A DNA stretch of 64,000 nt from Atrina japonica. Lineage: Eukaryota > Mollusca > Bivalvia > Pterioida > Pinnidae. The notes beneath the pieces were generated by a model, which was given only the letters and a program-made list of their open reading frames with translations, did not search any database and was not told the DNA's origin. The stretch spans positions 104,501 through 168,500 of the forward strand of contig BROG01000985.1 in the NCBI GenBank assembly GCA_030159075.1. Direction: 5' to 3'. Made by a program: the position numbers and the translations under genes. Shown here piece by piece: positions 45,678 to 59,313 of this stretch. Every line of letters starts with the position of its first letter. Within the stretch, counting starts at the first letter, position 1.

Positions 45678-46222
45678 AGTGGTTACTCTTAGACGGATTT
45701 CGGCTATACTTTTAGATATATTATTTGGCCTTGTATGACACCACTTTATCTTAAGAAAAACACGTACTTTTCAAATTGGAGCTCAACTGATGAAGTCTAA
45801 TTGACAGAAACGGTATCGTCTTGAGTATTATAACTTTGGTATTATGTCTATGATATTTATAACCACTAGGTCGTTGCCACTGCTGGTGGACCGTTTGAGT
45901 CCCCGAGGGTGTACGTGGACCTAGTACCTGGTATTTCGGTACCAGTTGTTCATCTAATACTAAAGGAATATTTGGCACTGTTGACACCATTTAAATTCGA
46001 AAATTTTCTAAAGCTAAGATAGTCATTTTTTTTACAGTGGTTACTCTTTGACGGATTTCGGCTATACTTTTAGATATATTATTTGACCCTGTATGACACC
46101 ACTTTATCTTAAGAAAAACACATACTTTTCAAATTGGAGCTCAACTGACGAAGTCTAATTGACAGAAACGGTATCGTCTTGAGCATTATAACTTTGGTAT
46201 AATGTCTATAATATTTTTAGTT
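45678..46222 (+). repeat. Direct duplication of about 190 bp, offset 359 bp
   Basis: 45678-45865 and 46037-46222 are highly similar (GACGGATTTCGGCTATACTT, ATGACACCACTTTATCTTAA, ACGGTATCGTCTTGAG). The segment between them carries a 79-codon minus-strand ORF (45990-45751, MVSTVPNIPLVLDEQLVPKY) that ends inside the first copy. The protein is not recognised, and it may be a remnant of an unknown gene. Confidence 0.85.
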
Positions 46223-46389
46223 AGACTGGTACTTAAATGTAAACTATATTCGCAGTTAATTCTTAAAATGTACCATTTAGTTTTCATTTGGTACTGTTTT
46301 ACAATCGTATAACGTTAATTGTCTGAATTAATATCTAAATGGTTTTCCAATAAACAGTCCTTCATTTAAGGATTATTTTTCATTTTTAT

Positions 46390-48320
46390 GAAATAGCATG
46401 GAATATATATGCAATGGATCATGGAAAAATTCTGTGCTGCACGAAATATATATATATATAGCACGAAGTCTGATTGGTAACCGGAAGGTCATATGTGTCA
46501 GAAGAGAATTGAAATTGCAAATGGCTGCGCCCATGAGTATGCTGAATAATGTATTTACAACGAATTTGCGTTTGAATTCTGATATTATAAATGGGACATA
46601 CTATAGAAAGATTTAGTGTGACTTTCAAGAAGTAAGACCGCTAATATTAATTTATGACAACTGACTGAACCACAGTGACTGATTGGTACGTAACCTACGT
46701 AAGTAGGCCCATTCCACACGACCTAATTTCACACGATGCGGGTGACGAATTATTTCTTATATGAATATCCATTGAAGCAAACAAATCGACTTGTTTATCA
46801 AGAGATGCTTGACAAAGTTTTACTGGGCCTTATTTTCTTTTTTCTGTTGTAACTGTGAAGCCAGACGGTGGTCTATGGTTCTAGTAATAACATGACCTAT
46901 ATATATATCGCGATATGGGCCTGTAGGCTGTACAATGTGCTACAGATGTAGTCTCGTGTTTCCGATGTCTTTCTGTGATTTTTATTTGTTTTGTGATAAG
47001 CCTAATGTATGGCTTTTAAGATTAAATATATAAGAAATAAACATATGATATTCTATTCTTTATTGATTCGTTCATGTATTCTTACGCTGAAAAGTAGTGG
47101 TCAATACTCGGGGTACGTGAATGTATTTACTGGAATATGAATCATTCCACTCTATATACTTGCAATGAAGGGAATATATATATATAACACCATTTTCTGT
47201 AAAATTGTAGCCAGCTGGTTACAAAATTCATTCTATATAATTGACTTTGTGATGGAATTTTTCATATTACGTAACGGCTAAACAGCTGTGTGAGACGAGA
47301 AAAAGTTCCTTTTTCTGCCCGGAAATACTAAATGAAATCAAGGTTTATTTTCTTATTTTCATATCATTTTCAAAGAAAATAGTAATACGGAAAATGTTGA
47401 ATACTTATTGTCAGATCATTTTATAGTTGATCGCTTGGTGCAGGAAGGTTAAATGTTTCAGAAGAAATGGCCGCGGACATAGCATTTCTGCTGAATGATG
47501 ACTGGTTTATTTACAACATATTTGCGTTTAAAATCTGATATATCATAAATGGGATATACTATAGAAAGTTTGAGTGCTACTTAGGAGAATGAACGTAGCT
47601 TTTTTATTAGACAAATTTTTACCAATCAGCTGGGAACTGGGATGACTGATTGAGTAACGTACCGTACGTAACTTCCGTAAGTATTTTACATGCTCTGATT
47701 TCGTAGAATGCGAGTGACGAATTGTGTCTGACAGGGAGATCTGGTGAAGGCCAACAAATCGACCTGTTTAACAGATATGCTAGATATGCTTGACAAAGTT
47801 GCACAAGGCCTCTCTTTTCACTGTTCAACAGACAAATTACAGATGTAGCTTAGAAGCAAACTTTCATTTCTTTGGTCTGTAGTTTTGCCATAACATGACC
47901 AGGATTTAAGTACTATATACACAGTCTAGTATTTCTGATTTCTATCTCTCATGTTTGTTTGTTTGTTCTGTGGTAAAGAATGAAGATTTTAAGTTTAAAT
48001 AGATAAATAAAAATAAATATGTGATACTTTTATCTTTATGATATTGATCCGTTCATATGTAGAAATTCAAATCGTAACTAAAAAGCAAACTTCCATGTCT
48101 TTAATTTGTGGTTCTGATCATAACATAACCTAGATGTGGTAGTCCTAATATATGGCTTTTAAGATTAAATATATAAAAATAAACATGTGATATTATTATT
48201 ATTTTATTGATTCGTTCATGTATTCTTCCGCTGAAAAGTAAAGCGGTTAATACTCGGGTCATGTGACTGAAAATACTGAATATATAATGTATCGCTCTAC
48301 ATACTTGCAAAGAAGGGAAA
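46390..48320 (+). repeat. Diverged tandem duplication, period about 965 bp
   Basis: 46465-46840 aligns with 47428-47820. Shared blocks are CAGAAGA...ATGGC(T/C)GCG, TTGCGTTT, AATGGGA(C/T)ATACTATAGAAAG, GACTGATTG, TACGTAAC, GCG(G/A)GTGACGAATT and AAATCGAC(T/C)TGTTTA. The section with TGGCTTTTAAGATTAAATATATA and TTGATTCGTTCATGTATTCTT occurs at about 47008-47100 and again at about 48155-48240. Each copy holds a short ORF beginning Met-Ala-Ala. No protein family was recognised. Confidence 0.75.
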
Positions 48321-48535
48321 TGCAGTCGATATGTTTAAATATATATAATTTTTGTACAACCATCCATGGATTTTATAAGATTATGTTGAACCCAAAATTT
48401 CTCTTTGTGATAGACAATTTTTCCATGTAAACTTTTGCACTTACATTGATTTGAATCGATTTAACTCGTTGTAAGTGTGTCAAACTTTTGAAATATACTG
48501 ATATTCTGTAATCAGAATTCAAAATTCCAAACTGC
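48321..48535. other. Spacer
   Basis: Nothing recognised; it may contain the end of the fucosyltransferase transcript. Confidence 0.3.
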
Positions 48536-48626
48536 TTAACTCAACATCCCCTGAACAACAATGTACTCTTCTGATAATCAATGACTACGATCAGTCTAAA
48601 TGTGTTTTTAGGGGTAAATGAGTTGA
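48536..48626 (-). repeat. Stop-codon hairpin repeat, copy at the fucosyltransferase gene
   Basis: On the minus strand it begins TCAACTCATTTACCCCTAAA, has the inner AGACT/AGT pairing and the conserved AGTCATTGATTATCAGAAG centre, and ends CAGGGGATGTTGAGTTAA. It starts 25 bp after the stop codon TGA (48652-48654), in the same orientation as the gene. Confidence 0.85.
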
Positions 48627-48651
48627 TAATTGTAAAATTCGATGAACAAAT

Positions 48652-49935
48652 TCAGTTTTTGCAGGAACTGACGTTACCAGGTTCCACCAGCCATTGATAT
48701 ATATCATTGTAAAGTCTTACATGTTTATCAGAGTCATGCAGGCGCTGACATATAGTACACAAGTTGTCGTGCCAATTCTCAGTTTGAAATTGAGATCTGT
48801 AATATTGCCTCCATTTATAAAAATTCAACATTTCTTTCTTTTGGGACAGAAGTTTTTTAAGATAACGGCCTAACTCCTTCGCTGATTTGAAGTCATTCGT
48901 ATCAATAAAAGAATGGGGTGGATTAAATATGGAGTGATTGACACCACTCCGCATAATGGGAATTATTTTGTGTTGCGCAATATTATGCAGCCCTTTCTCG
49001 GTGATATAATCACGACACAGAGTATTTTCAAATGACAAGTAGAAATGGTAGACATTATCAAGCACATCAAAGCACGTGCTGTTCATTAACCCCCGCACTT
49101 GTAGGAATCTTTCCTTTCTTTTTTTCGGACATTCATTTTCCCCAGTTTTGCCACATGTACCAAATACATCAACAGGAATGATCGTTTGCAGTTCCTTTAT
49201 ATAATCCTCTCTTTTTGATATTGTTCTGCAATGAGAGTTGAAGATAGCAATTGGTTTTGTTTTTATGTTCATGACATTCAAAATAGAGGATTCCCATGTG
49301 GAACTTTTAGTATACTCTTTGGAACTATATCCTCCATGAACGAAAATAATGTCAGCATCTCGTCGATATGTCCAAGTCCAATTTACTTTGTTGTTATACC
49401 ATCTCATAACACGAGGGTTCATAATTAATTGAACATTATCCTTCCGGATAGAATCCGTTGATTCAAACATGGAGAATATCCATACCTGTCCCGGAACTTT
49501 CTTTGGCAGATTTACGTTGATTAGATAATCTAACAAGAACACAACTGCATCACTCTGATTAAACAATGCCTGATCTTTCGTGAATTTGCACGTTTTAGGA
49601 CAAGTTTGTACATATTTATCAAAATGTTTAAGCATTTCGGATTGCCAAAGCTTGGGATTAAAAAACAGGATTATCTTGTTTTTGGCAATTATTGTCGATT
49701 CATTTCCATTCCGTTTTGCCTTTTTGCTTTCTGTGTGACTAGATTCAAATTCTCTTTTCTTTCCTTGTTTGTCTTCGGTATGATTAGGAAGAGCAACATA
49801 ATAAGCATTTATTTTATACCGTAAAGGTGGAAGTAATTGTGTGTGATATCCTGTTAACACAAAGACTGTAGCAATTAGAACTGCACAAATTACGAAGATA
49901 TCCCTAAACCACTGAAGTTTTGATTTTGAAATCAT
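48652..49935 (-). CDS. Alpha-1,3-fucosyltransferase (glycosyltransferase family 10)
   Basis: A single 427-residue coding exon. Residues 9-30 (WFRDIFVICAVLIATVFVLT) form a signal anchor, giving a type II Golgi protein. The family blocks are VNWTWTYRRDADI (184-196) and YHFYLSFENTLCRDYITEK (296-314), the GDP-fucose binding signature. They are followed by PPHSFIDTNDF (339-349) and a basic C-terminal region. The reaction is transfer of fucose from GDP-fucose in alpha-1,3 (or 1,4) linkage to GlcNAc in glycans. Sequons at 51, 78, 126, 185, 285, 333 and 421 suggest N-glycosylation. A splice acceptor just upstream (TTTCAG, exon from 49955) indicates a 5' UTR intron, and the ATG at 49935 is the first in the exon. 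The length is normal and no lesion was seen. Acceptor specificity cannot be assigned. Confidence 0.95.
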   Translation of the reverse strand: MISKSKLQWFRDIFVICAVLIATVFVLTGYHTQLLPPLRYKINAYYVALPNHTEDKQGKKREFESSHTESKKAKRNGNESTIIAKNKIILFFNPKLWQSEMLKHFDKYVQTCPKTCKFTKDQALFNQSDAVVFLLDYLINVNLPKKVPGQVWIFSMFESTDSIRKDNVQLIMNPRVMRWYNNKVNWTWTYRRDADIIFVHGGYSSKEYTKSSTWESSILNVMNIKTKPIAIFNSHCRTISKREDYIKELQTIIPVDVFGTCGKTGENECPKKRKERFLQVRGLMNSTCFDVLDNVYHFYLSFENTLCRDYITEKGLHNIAQHKIIPIMRSGVNHSIFNPPHSFIDTNDFKSAKELGRYLKKLLSQKKEMLNFYKWRQYYRSQFQTENWHDNLCTICQRLHDSDKHVRLYNDIYQWLVEPGNVSSCKN

Positions 49936-49955
49936 AGCTCCAGATTATTTATTCC

Positions 49956-50258
49956 CTGAAATGATAAAAAAAATAACAATATCAAGTACGCTAAAATGAT
50001 GAGCAAGATATAATTTTGTTACATTTTTGCAGTGAATAATAGAGCATTATTCTAGACGTGTTCAAATACCATATTTCCTCACTGGTAAAAAATAATATAT
50101 TTTATTATCATTATCATGTCATAGCAATTTTGGGAAGACTATTAATTTATCAGTATACTATACATGTGTATATTTTTCATTTTTATAGACGAAATTGGAT
50201 TTACGTGTATTTGCATGAACCAAATATAAAGAGATAAGTAAATGTTGATAATATATAT
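49956..50258. other. Upstream flank of the fucosyltransferase (5' UTR intron)
   Basis: AT-rich; the first, non-coding exon and the promoter were not located. Confidence 0.4.
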
Positions 50259-50466
50259 ATAAATATATCTGTGTGTGTGTGTGTGTGTATAAACTGTATA
50301 TATAACGGTCACTCAAGGGAGTGACTCATTTTGGCCCCTATAGACATGTGATCCCTAGGTAGGGGGTCTGCCATGACGGGTTAAATGTACCAAAATTATT
50401 TTTCTATATTGATATGTGTATGTCTTGCAAAGTAACCATACTTGTACATATGTAATAATAATTAAA

Positions 50467-50545
<79 letters not shown>
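50259..50545. repeat. TA/GT microsatellites
   Basis: (GT)n at about 50268-50288, and (TA)n followed by (TG)n at 50471-50545. Between them a short palindrome GTCACTCAAGGGAGTGAC lies near 50309. Confidence 0.9.
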
Positions 50546-52167
<1,622 letters not shown>

Positions 52168-52479
52168 TTATAGCCCCAATATGTGCTTACTGAATCAACA
52201 ACACCAATTAATTTAAAGGTTCTATGTGTCCACAGCAGGTTTCAATAACTTTAAGGTTTTTTATGAACATTGCTTCATAATTTCAAAATTTGTCAAGATG
52301 TAAGGAAAGACTGAATCACCAAGTCAGCAGATGCATGGGAATTTGTGTAAGGCGATGAAAAGTCATTTCGTATTATACATGATTTAAAATTAATGGAAAA
52401 ATCATAATCGATCGTTAAACGTTTTCTTATAGATTTTCATCATACAATATAAAAAATGTCAGATATCAAAGTATAAATC

Positions 52480-53700
52480 TTTAGAATGTCCAGGATATAG
52501 ATACGAATCTGGTAAAAATTCGACAAACACGAACCTCTGGAAATGTAGACGTGGGATCAGGTGCCATGAAGGAGTAAGCATCATGTTGCCCGGTCACACC
52601 CGCCGGGAGTCCACAGTCAAATCCAAATTAAAATTAAATAAATTAGGAACGAATCCTCGTCACAATCGGTACAGACGTCTCAACAACCCCTTTCGAACCC
52701 AACATTGCGCTTAATTGTAAACAAAACTTTTATACCGACAGTAAATTTGAAATGTTCATATGTTGAACACGCTCTGGCATATCTCATCATTTGTGAAATA
52801 TAAACTCCATATGCGGGTGACTGTGGGATATTACTACTTAAATGTGGAAAATTTCCGATGGGAAAGTCGAAATCGTCGCATTTGTCGTATGGCTCAGTTG
52901 GTAATTTTCCGTCTGTGTTTATAGTGAGTCAAATGTCTAAGGAGCCGGCCTGGCTCAGTCGGTAGCGCTCGACTCTAGATCGTGAGGTCGTAAGTTCGAG
53001 TCCCGCCGGCGGCAGGTTGGATTCTTTTCTTTCGGATGAGACAGTAAAAACTGGAGGTTCCGTATCACAATAGGTGTCGGCACGTTAAAGAACCCTCACT
53101 GCTCAATGGCCGTAAGTGCCAAGCATAGGCCAAAATTTGAAGAACTTCACCGGCATTTGGTGATGTCTCCATATGAGTGAAATAATCTTGAGTGGGACGT
53201 TGAACAATAATTTACAATAACATGTCTAAGTATGAAGTTTGTGTGCTTGATTCTGTTGTATCTGTAATTTCTAGTTCGCCGGGATATATCGCATTGACAT
53301 ATGTATGGAGATTGTCATTATTAATTGACAAAACGTCGTCGATATATATTAATTGTCAAATTAAAGGACACCGCTAACTTTTTCTTCTTTTGATTCAGCA
53401 GTTTCGGAATGAAGTCTGCTGGGTATGAATAAAGGAACAGGTCGGCCAAATTGGTTCCCATAGGAATGCTGACAGTTTGTTGAAAGACAACGTCTCCGAA
53501 AATTACAAATATATTGTATATTAGAAATTCCAGCATGTTTTTTTAACGACTTCAGTGTATTTATGTGTAGAATCTGAGTGGTGTTGGACAAAATAAGTTT
53601 CATGATAACCAAATGCATTATTAATTGACAAAACATTGTCAATATATCTAATTATCTTTGTCAATGTCAAAGGATTAAACATTGTTCCATATTTTCAAAA
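52480..53700 (-). mobile_element. Penelope-like element fragment: reverse transcriptase and tail
   Basis: On the minus strand the reading is GYHETYFVQHHSDSTHKY, MLEFLIYNIFVIFGDVVFQQ, VSIPMGTNLADLFLYSYPAD, then the catalytic YIDDVLSINN and AIYPGELEITDTTES, and SYLD just before a SINE. Past the SINE it continues with DFPIGNFPHLSSNIPQSPAY, GVYISQMMRYARACSTYEHF and the tail shared with 57000-57300. The VFQQTVxIPMGTN and YIDD motifs are typical of Penelope-like elements. Several frame changes and stops inactivate it. A second RYIDNVLSINNAF piece lies upstream of the RT core (53615-53660), out of normal order. The GIY-YIG domain is missing. Confidence 0.85.
52942..53221 (+). mobile_element. SINE, family B, inserted in the Penelope-like element
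   Basis: 280 bp, head CTGGCTCAGTCGGTAGCGCT and GAGTTCGAGTCCCGCCGG. It is flanked by the 9-bp direct repeat ATGTCTAAG (52933-52941 and 53222-53230). The reverse transcriptase reading continues across the two sides, confirming insertion. It is the longest and best-preserved family B copy. Confidence 0.95.
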
Positions 53701-56700
53701 TTTTGTATGTCACACTTAAACAAGATAAATGTCACCTGTATAGATATATATCTCAATAGGTTTTCTGAGTATTATTAACATAATAAATAAATTTTGATCT
53801 GATATAATATCATTTTTTTTTCAAAATCGACCTTTCTTAGAAATCCCTGATATAGTTTCCGTTACATTTATATATTACATATATTAAATATCACATTATA
53901 TAACAATTCTAGTATTTTCACCAATATATATTCTAAGTATATCAAATACTTTTTGTCATTCATGAATCATTTTAGTGAAAACTAATTTCATTCTTTATGC
54001 ATTTATTCCAGGTCAAATTTCATAACTTTTATAAGCCACACTAAAAAAGATAAAGGTCACCTATATAGATATAAATCTCAAGAGGTCTTCTGAATATTAT
54101 AAATAAATTATAATTTATAATAAATAACTTTGTATCTGATACTCGATACCCATTGGTTCAATTTTTGTGTTTATTCCAATAAATCTAATTTTGCTATGGA
54201 CACGCCCACACGACGGGAACTACTTTTCCATTGTGTAGAACCTAGTGCCGTTACAACGTGACTTTAACATTTTTTTTTTGGGGGGGGGGGGTGTACACAC
54301 ACAAACATTATTTAAGCATGTCAATTTACTCGATTTATGGCCGATGGTTCTAAACAGTCTTCGCGCAGTCTGGCATACATTGCTCATTGTCTCGGAGCGA
54401 CAGAAATCCATGGGATGCGGTATTTGAAATCCGACATATGTTTATGAGCAAACAAATTATCAGCAGGAGCTAAAGTCGTGAATTTACAAAAGGAATCAAA
54501 GAGTGATACACTCATCTATTTTCACAGGGGGATTTCTAATAGCTGGGTGGGTTACTCAGCAGAAGCATGAGGCCAAACAGTAGGCCAAACTGCTAATTCT
54601 GGTGAACTCGGTAAAGTGAGCAGTCGGCTTGAGTGCACTTGACCAATGACAAGGTACCCCTTCTCATATTTTTCCAAAGATGACAACAAATAAACGTTTT
54701 AAAAGACCTGGCTGTTAAAACATTGCTATTAATTTTTTTCGAAATGGATGCAAGTGGTCCCGTAAAACGAGCCAAATGATATTCTCATGTAATACCTGAT
54801 TATTAACATGCTTGTGAAATGTATATTAGCCGGCTAAATGTCCAGATAGAGTAAATGAATTTGTTGATATCAATATCTATTTTCGACATGTAGGTGAGTT
54901 ATACTTAAACTTCATTACTTCACACGTTTGTTCTATACAACTGTAGTTGATTTTGCAAACTCGCCTTTTATATTGGTTGTGGGGACTTGTTTCTATTCAG
55001 AAAACTGAACAAATATGGCGACCAATGGAAGTAAAACAATGGGGATGTAGGAAAAATGATATTATTATTTATTTATTTGATTAAAATGGTTTAAAAGTTG
55101 AGATGAAAGCTTTAAGGTTGAGCACAGGAATCCAATTAATAGGTAGATGCGTGAACAACAGATACTATGTGTAACTTTATAAGTAAACATTGACAGTGTA
55201 TCCAAAATGAAAACAGACACTATATTTGTTACAAACATCTATTGCAGCGGGAATAAAAACAAATAATTTTTTTTTTCACTGGCGCACATATTTCACTGAT
55301 GAATATTTAATCTGTCGAAAACATTACGGAAGCCCCATGACGTCACTTTGAAATATATTTTATCTGGCGGCGACCACATAATAAACTGGCGGCCACCATC
55401 AAATTAATTAGAGTCCGCCTATGAATTCAATAGTGGAACGCATATTAATACATATTGACATCGCAATTACAGTTTGCCAGACACATCGGGATATTCTATT
55501 TAATTTTCATTACAGTGATTTTGAAAAGATTCATTTCTTTTTATTTTTTAAAGGCTCTGGGTATCCTTTTTTCTGGATTCCAAAAACGAAAACATCCTTT
55601 CTGGAGTACATCGCTGATTTAATGTCATGATAAAAAGAGATTGTTGCAATGCTAAATCTTCACTCCCAGCCCCGAATGACACATTTAAAGGGGAAATTAC
55701 AACCCCATAACTCCCATCTAACCAGTCAATGCATTAATCAAATAACAAATGCTTAAAGTTACCCTTTTACAGAATTGCTTTTCTTATTCATAATAGAATA
55801 CTTAATTTACATAATTTCATTAACTGCTTTGTCTCAAAAGTTGTCCTTAATCACGATATAAATAAAAAAAAAGCAAAAAATGAAAGTCGGGAAATATATA
55901 AATTAAGAAAATATGAGCATTGAACTGATTTCAATGAATTTATGAATGGCAAATGGACAAAGCTAACGCGCTTCATGTAATTTGTCTTTGTCCAGCTGGT
56001 ATTCATAAGCCCACGAATGCTAACGGACAGTAGTTCAATGCTTAGATGAACTTTCTGATGACCTTTTCCTTGTGAGTATATAATATTTCAACTTATTCTT
56101 AAACAACACTCAATATATGTAGCCTAGCATGTATACCTTCTATACTTACTTGCTTTGCTTTTAAAATTGAAAGTGATGGCTTACATCCAAATAGTCATTA
56201 CATCTAGGGGAAGCCACTGTACGCTATTGTCCACAAGAAGATTGTTCGTCTTCCGCAACAGACGACAGATGGTACAAACCAAAGACGATGAAGACAAGCA
56301 CAAAATAAAGGTGTACTGGATGGGTTGCATTCGATATATTAACTCGTTTGATCACAGTCCGTCTAATCTGCCCATCTTTATGTACACTGTTCTATTTGAT
56401 AAAATCATAGCATATGTGAAGAAGAGAGTTAAATGACAAAACTATTTATTTATTGTCATTTACTGTTAATGGATGTCATATCAGCATTTTAATCTACCAC
56501 CAAACACATCTAAGATTAGTAAGTAGTTACCTTAAGATGTACCTAATAAAAATGTGTAGCCCGTTCTTACAGGATATATATATATAAACCAACATAAAGA
56601 CGTCACGATTTACAACACATAAAAAAATTACGTCATAAATAGAAGAATTATTGCGAAAAAATAAGGTAGTAAGATGACGAAAAATAAATACAATAAATGC

Positions 56701-56999
56701 AAATAAATAATAGTTACTTTAAATATACTACCTAAAAATATTTAAAAATATTAATTTTCCCGTTTGTTAATCCCAACAGGTATATAGGCATTTAATTTCT
56801 TTTTTCCATAATTGTTCCCTCACTTTCCGGTACATTTCATCTTTGTATAATTTTTCTATACTAATAACAGCATAGTACTCAACATTAGGCGAATTAAAAT
56901 AAAAATGGACAGCCACAGGGTCATCGGTTTTTCTATCTTTAAAAGATAAAATATATTATTCAAATATTATTTAATATTAGTTAAAACAGATATAAAACT
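53701..56999. other. Long AT-rich spacer
   Basis: No gene supported. A loose duplication (AAGATAAA(G/T)GTCACCT, TCTCAA(G/T)AGGT) links 53720 and 54050. A T-run/G-run lies at 54270-54290. A 93-codon ORF at 56155-56436 (+) has no recognised domain and is listed only for completeness. Confidence 0.4.
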
Positions 57000-57540
57000 T
57001 GTTTGCGATTACTCTGTTTCACTAAGTGAAATGTTGAGTTGCCTTTACGTTGGCGGTTGTTGAGACGTCTGTACCAATTGTGACGAGGATTCACTCCTCA
57101 CGTATTTCATTGGACTTGACTGTAGACTCACGGCGGTTGTGACCGGTCGACAGGGGATGCTTACTCCTCCATGGCACCTGATCCCACCTCTTGGTTTCCA
57201 GAGGTCCGCGTTTGTCCATTTTTACCGGATTTGTATTTATGTCCTGGACATTGTATTGATTTATACTTTGGTATCTGAGATTTTTTATATTTTCGAAAGT
57301 AATGGCCAGGTGTACAATATCAATAATTATATTAACTTTAAATCGTCCGATGTTGTTTATGGCTTATTCTGTAAAAGATGTGACAAAATTGTTTATGCAG
57401 GATAAACCGAATGTTCACTATATCAGAGACACATTTTCCACCTGGTTAGGGAGTATATTAGATTACTGGTGGCCAAGTACCATAGACACTGAACTCGCAT
57501 TGCACACAAAACAACACACATACATATTTACATAGTCACT
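57000..57540 (+). mobile_element. Penelope-like element 3' part with GIY-YIG remnant
   Basis: The tail (GCGGTTGTTGAGACGTCTG, GACCGGTCGACAGGGGATG, CACCTGATCCCACCTCTTGG) aligns with the copies at 28960 and 52480. Downstream, NFKSSDVVYGLFCKRCDKIVYAG (57320-57405), followed after a stop by a LYQRH-like reading, matches the start of the GIY-YIG endonuclease domain found at the C terminus of Penelope-like elements (here VYG...VYAG). Frame changes and a stop make it inactive. Confidence 0.8.
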
Positions 57541-57955
57541 TCAAACATATACAATATACCTGGTCATCAGTAAAGGTGTACATAAAATATACCAACGAAT
57601 CCCAACAAAACATTCACATGTATACATAAAAATAAATAAATAGGTAAATAAATAAATGAATAAATATTAACATATTTTTCAATTTGTAGTTATAAAATCC
57701 TTTAAAAAATCAATAATGAATAAGAAATGATCAAATACATTTGATCTATTTTTTTACATTTCTAATTACTCATGTACATTGATAATTCCCAAACCATCAT
57801 ATACATATAGTATAAGTAATGGTAAATATAATTCCACAAATGAGAAGCCATCGGAGTTAAATTCCTGCGGAAAATCAGTCCCACTAGTTTCCTAAATGAA
57901 TTTTTTTCTCCCATAAATTTACAAATGGGAAAAAAATTGTCCATAGGATTATTTA
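57541..57955. other. AT-rich spacer
   Basis: AAATAAATAAATA runs near 57630-57660; no gene. Confidence 0.35.
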
Positions 57956-58017
57956 TCCCATGGGATTTTTGGTGGGATTTTGGTGAGAGTGAAAATCCCA
58001 CCGAAAATCCCATGGAA
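57956..58017. repeat. Hairpin, about 24-bp arms
   Basis: CCATGGGATTTTTGGTGGGA (from 57958) is inverse to TCCCACCGAAAATCCCATGG (to about 58014) with one mismatch, around a loop of about 16 bases. CCCAT(A/G)GGAT-type sequences also occur just upstream. Confidence 0.75.
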
Positions 58018-59313
58018 TTTTTACCTTTGAAAAAAATATCTCTGCAGGTATCAACAGGTAAAACCTAAATTTTAGTATATGTGTTATTGGTCATAAATCC
58101 CATCATCTACCACAAAAAAAAATTCTGCAGCTCCAATGGAAATGGTAGCTAAAAGTCCGGACTTTGTCGTGTCCGGAGTTAAATGTCGCACTGTTTATAT
58201 TAAATTGGTCGATACTATTTTCGTAAATAACTATGTACCTGTATTTGTGTTGGTATTGCATGTGACCGAGCAAAGATTGGACCGAGCTGCAAGTCTACAC
58301 GATCGGTCAGCTGTAAAATTACTCTCCGCGGAAAACGATATCGAGAAATGAGCTCCTCATCAGATAAAATGTCAAGCGTTTGACTCTAATCTATGGAAAC
58401 GCTATTTCTTCTAAAAACATTTCTATTTTGTCTTTGCGCTTGTAAAATTATATATGCCATTTCCCTGAGTTATGTGTGGTGTTAACCCTCTTGGTATTAT
58501 ATATCCTTTGATGTCACGCTGCGAAGAATGGACGCTTTACGTCATTTTTGTGAGCATGACGTAATGTCTCTCTGACTGGTTCAACATATGTAATAGGTGA
58601 ATAAAAAGAATATTAAAATGTGAAAAAGTCTTCTAAAACGTACATAAAAATGACTCGTATACATGTATTTGATAATCTGTAAATAGTACCACTAGCGAAA
58701 TCATCATCCAGTTTACAGTTCTGATATAATTAAAACAAGAATAATCCTTTACGTCATTAGTTACATCATCGTTCCATATTTCAGATAAGAGTTAAGCTAT
58801 TTATTCAACGTAAGGAAAAATAATTTGGAAAATATAACTTTTATCGCTAAATAAGGGTAATACAGAATGCGCACTTTGCATTGGTTCAAATATCAGCTAA
58901 GCTGTACCGAGATAAATTTATAAAGTGACTCCACCTTATTCTATATTATGCAAATATTCGTCCGTGTACTGTTTTATTCAAAGTATTTGATGACTCACGC
59001 ATGTTTTATGTTTTATATTTTCAAAGTTTTGAAAGATGGACATATCAGCGGAGACGAAGTCAACGGTTTGTAGTTGGTCGGTTTTGGTATTTTTTTCTTT
59101 TTCTCGTTTTAATACCAATCAAAGGGGTAGAATATTAATGATTTTCAAATGTGAAGGTACCGTAGTTGCTCTAATAAGGGCGCAGCTGGATCTTTTTCAT
59201 ATAGATTTAATGACTGTTTGAAAAGAAATTTTACTTTTTTATTTTTAATTTAGATTACTGCCCGACATCATAATATTTATTTTTCTTTTTTTGGTGCAAT
59301 AAATATCAACTAT
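58018..59313. other. Spacer
   Basis: Two short ORFs (58136-58351, 59036-59221, +) have no recognised domain. No repeats noted. Confidence 0.35.

Noticed and set aside
56155..56436. 93-codon ORF, and an alternative frame with CPQEDC
   Set aside because: No recognisable family and no supporting features.
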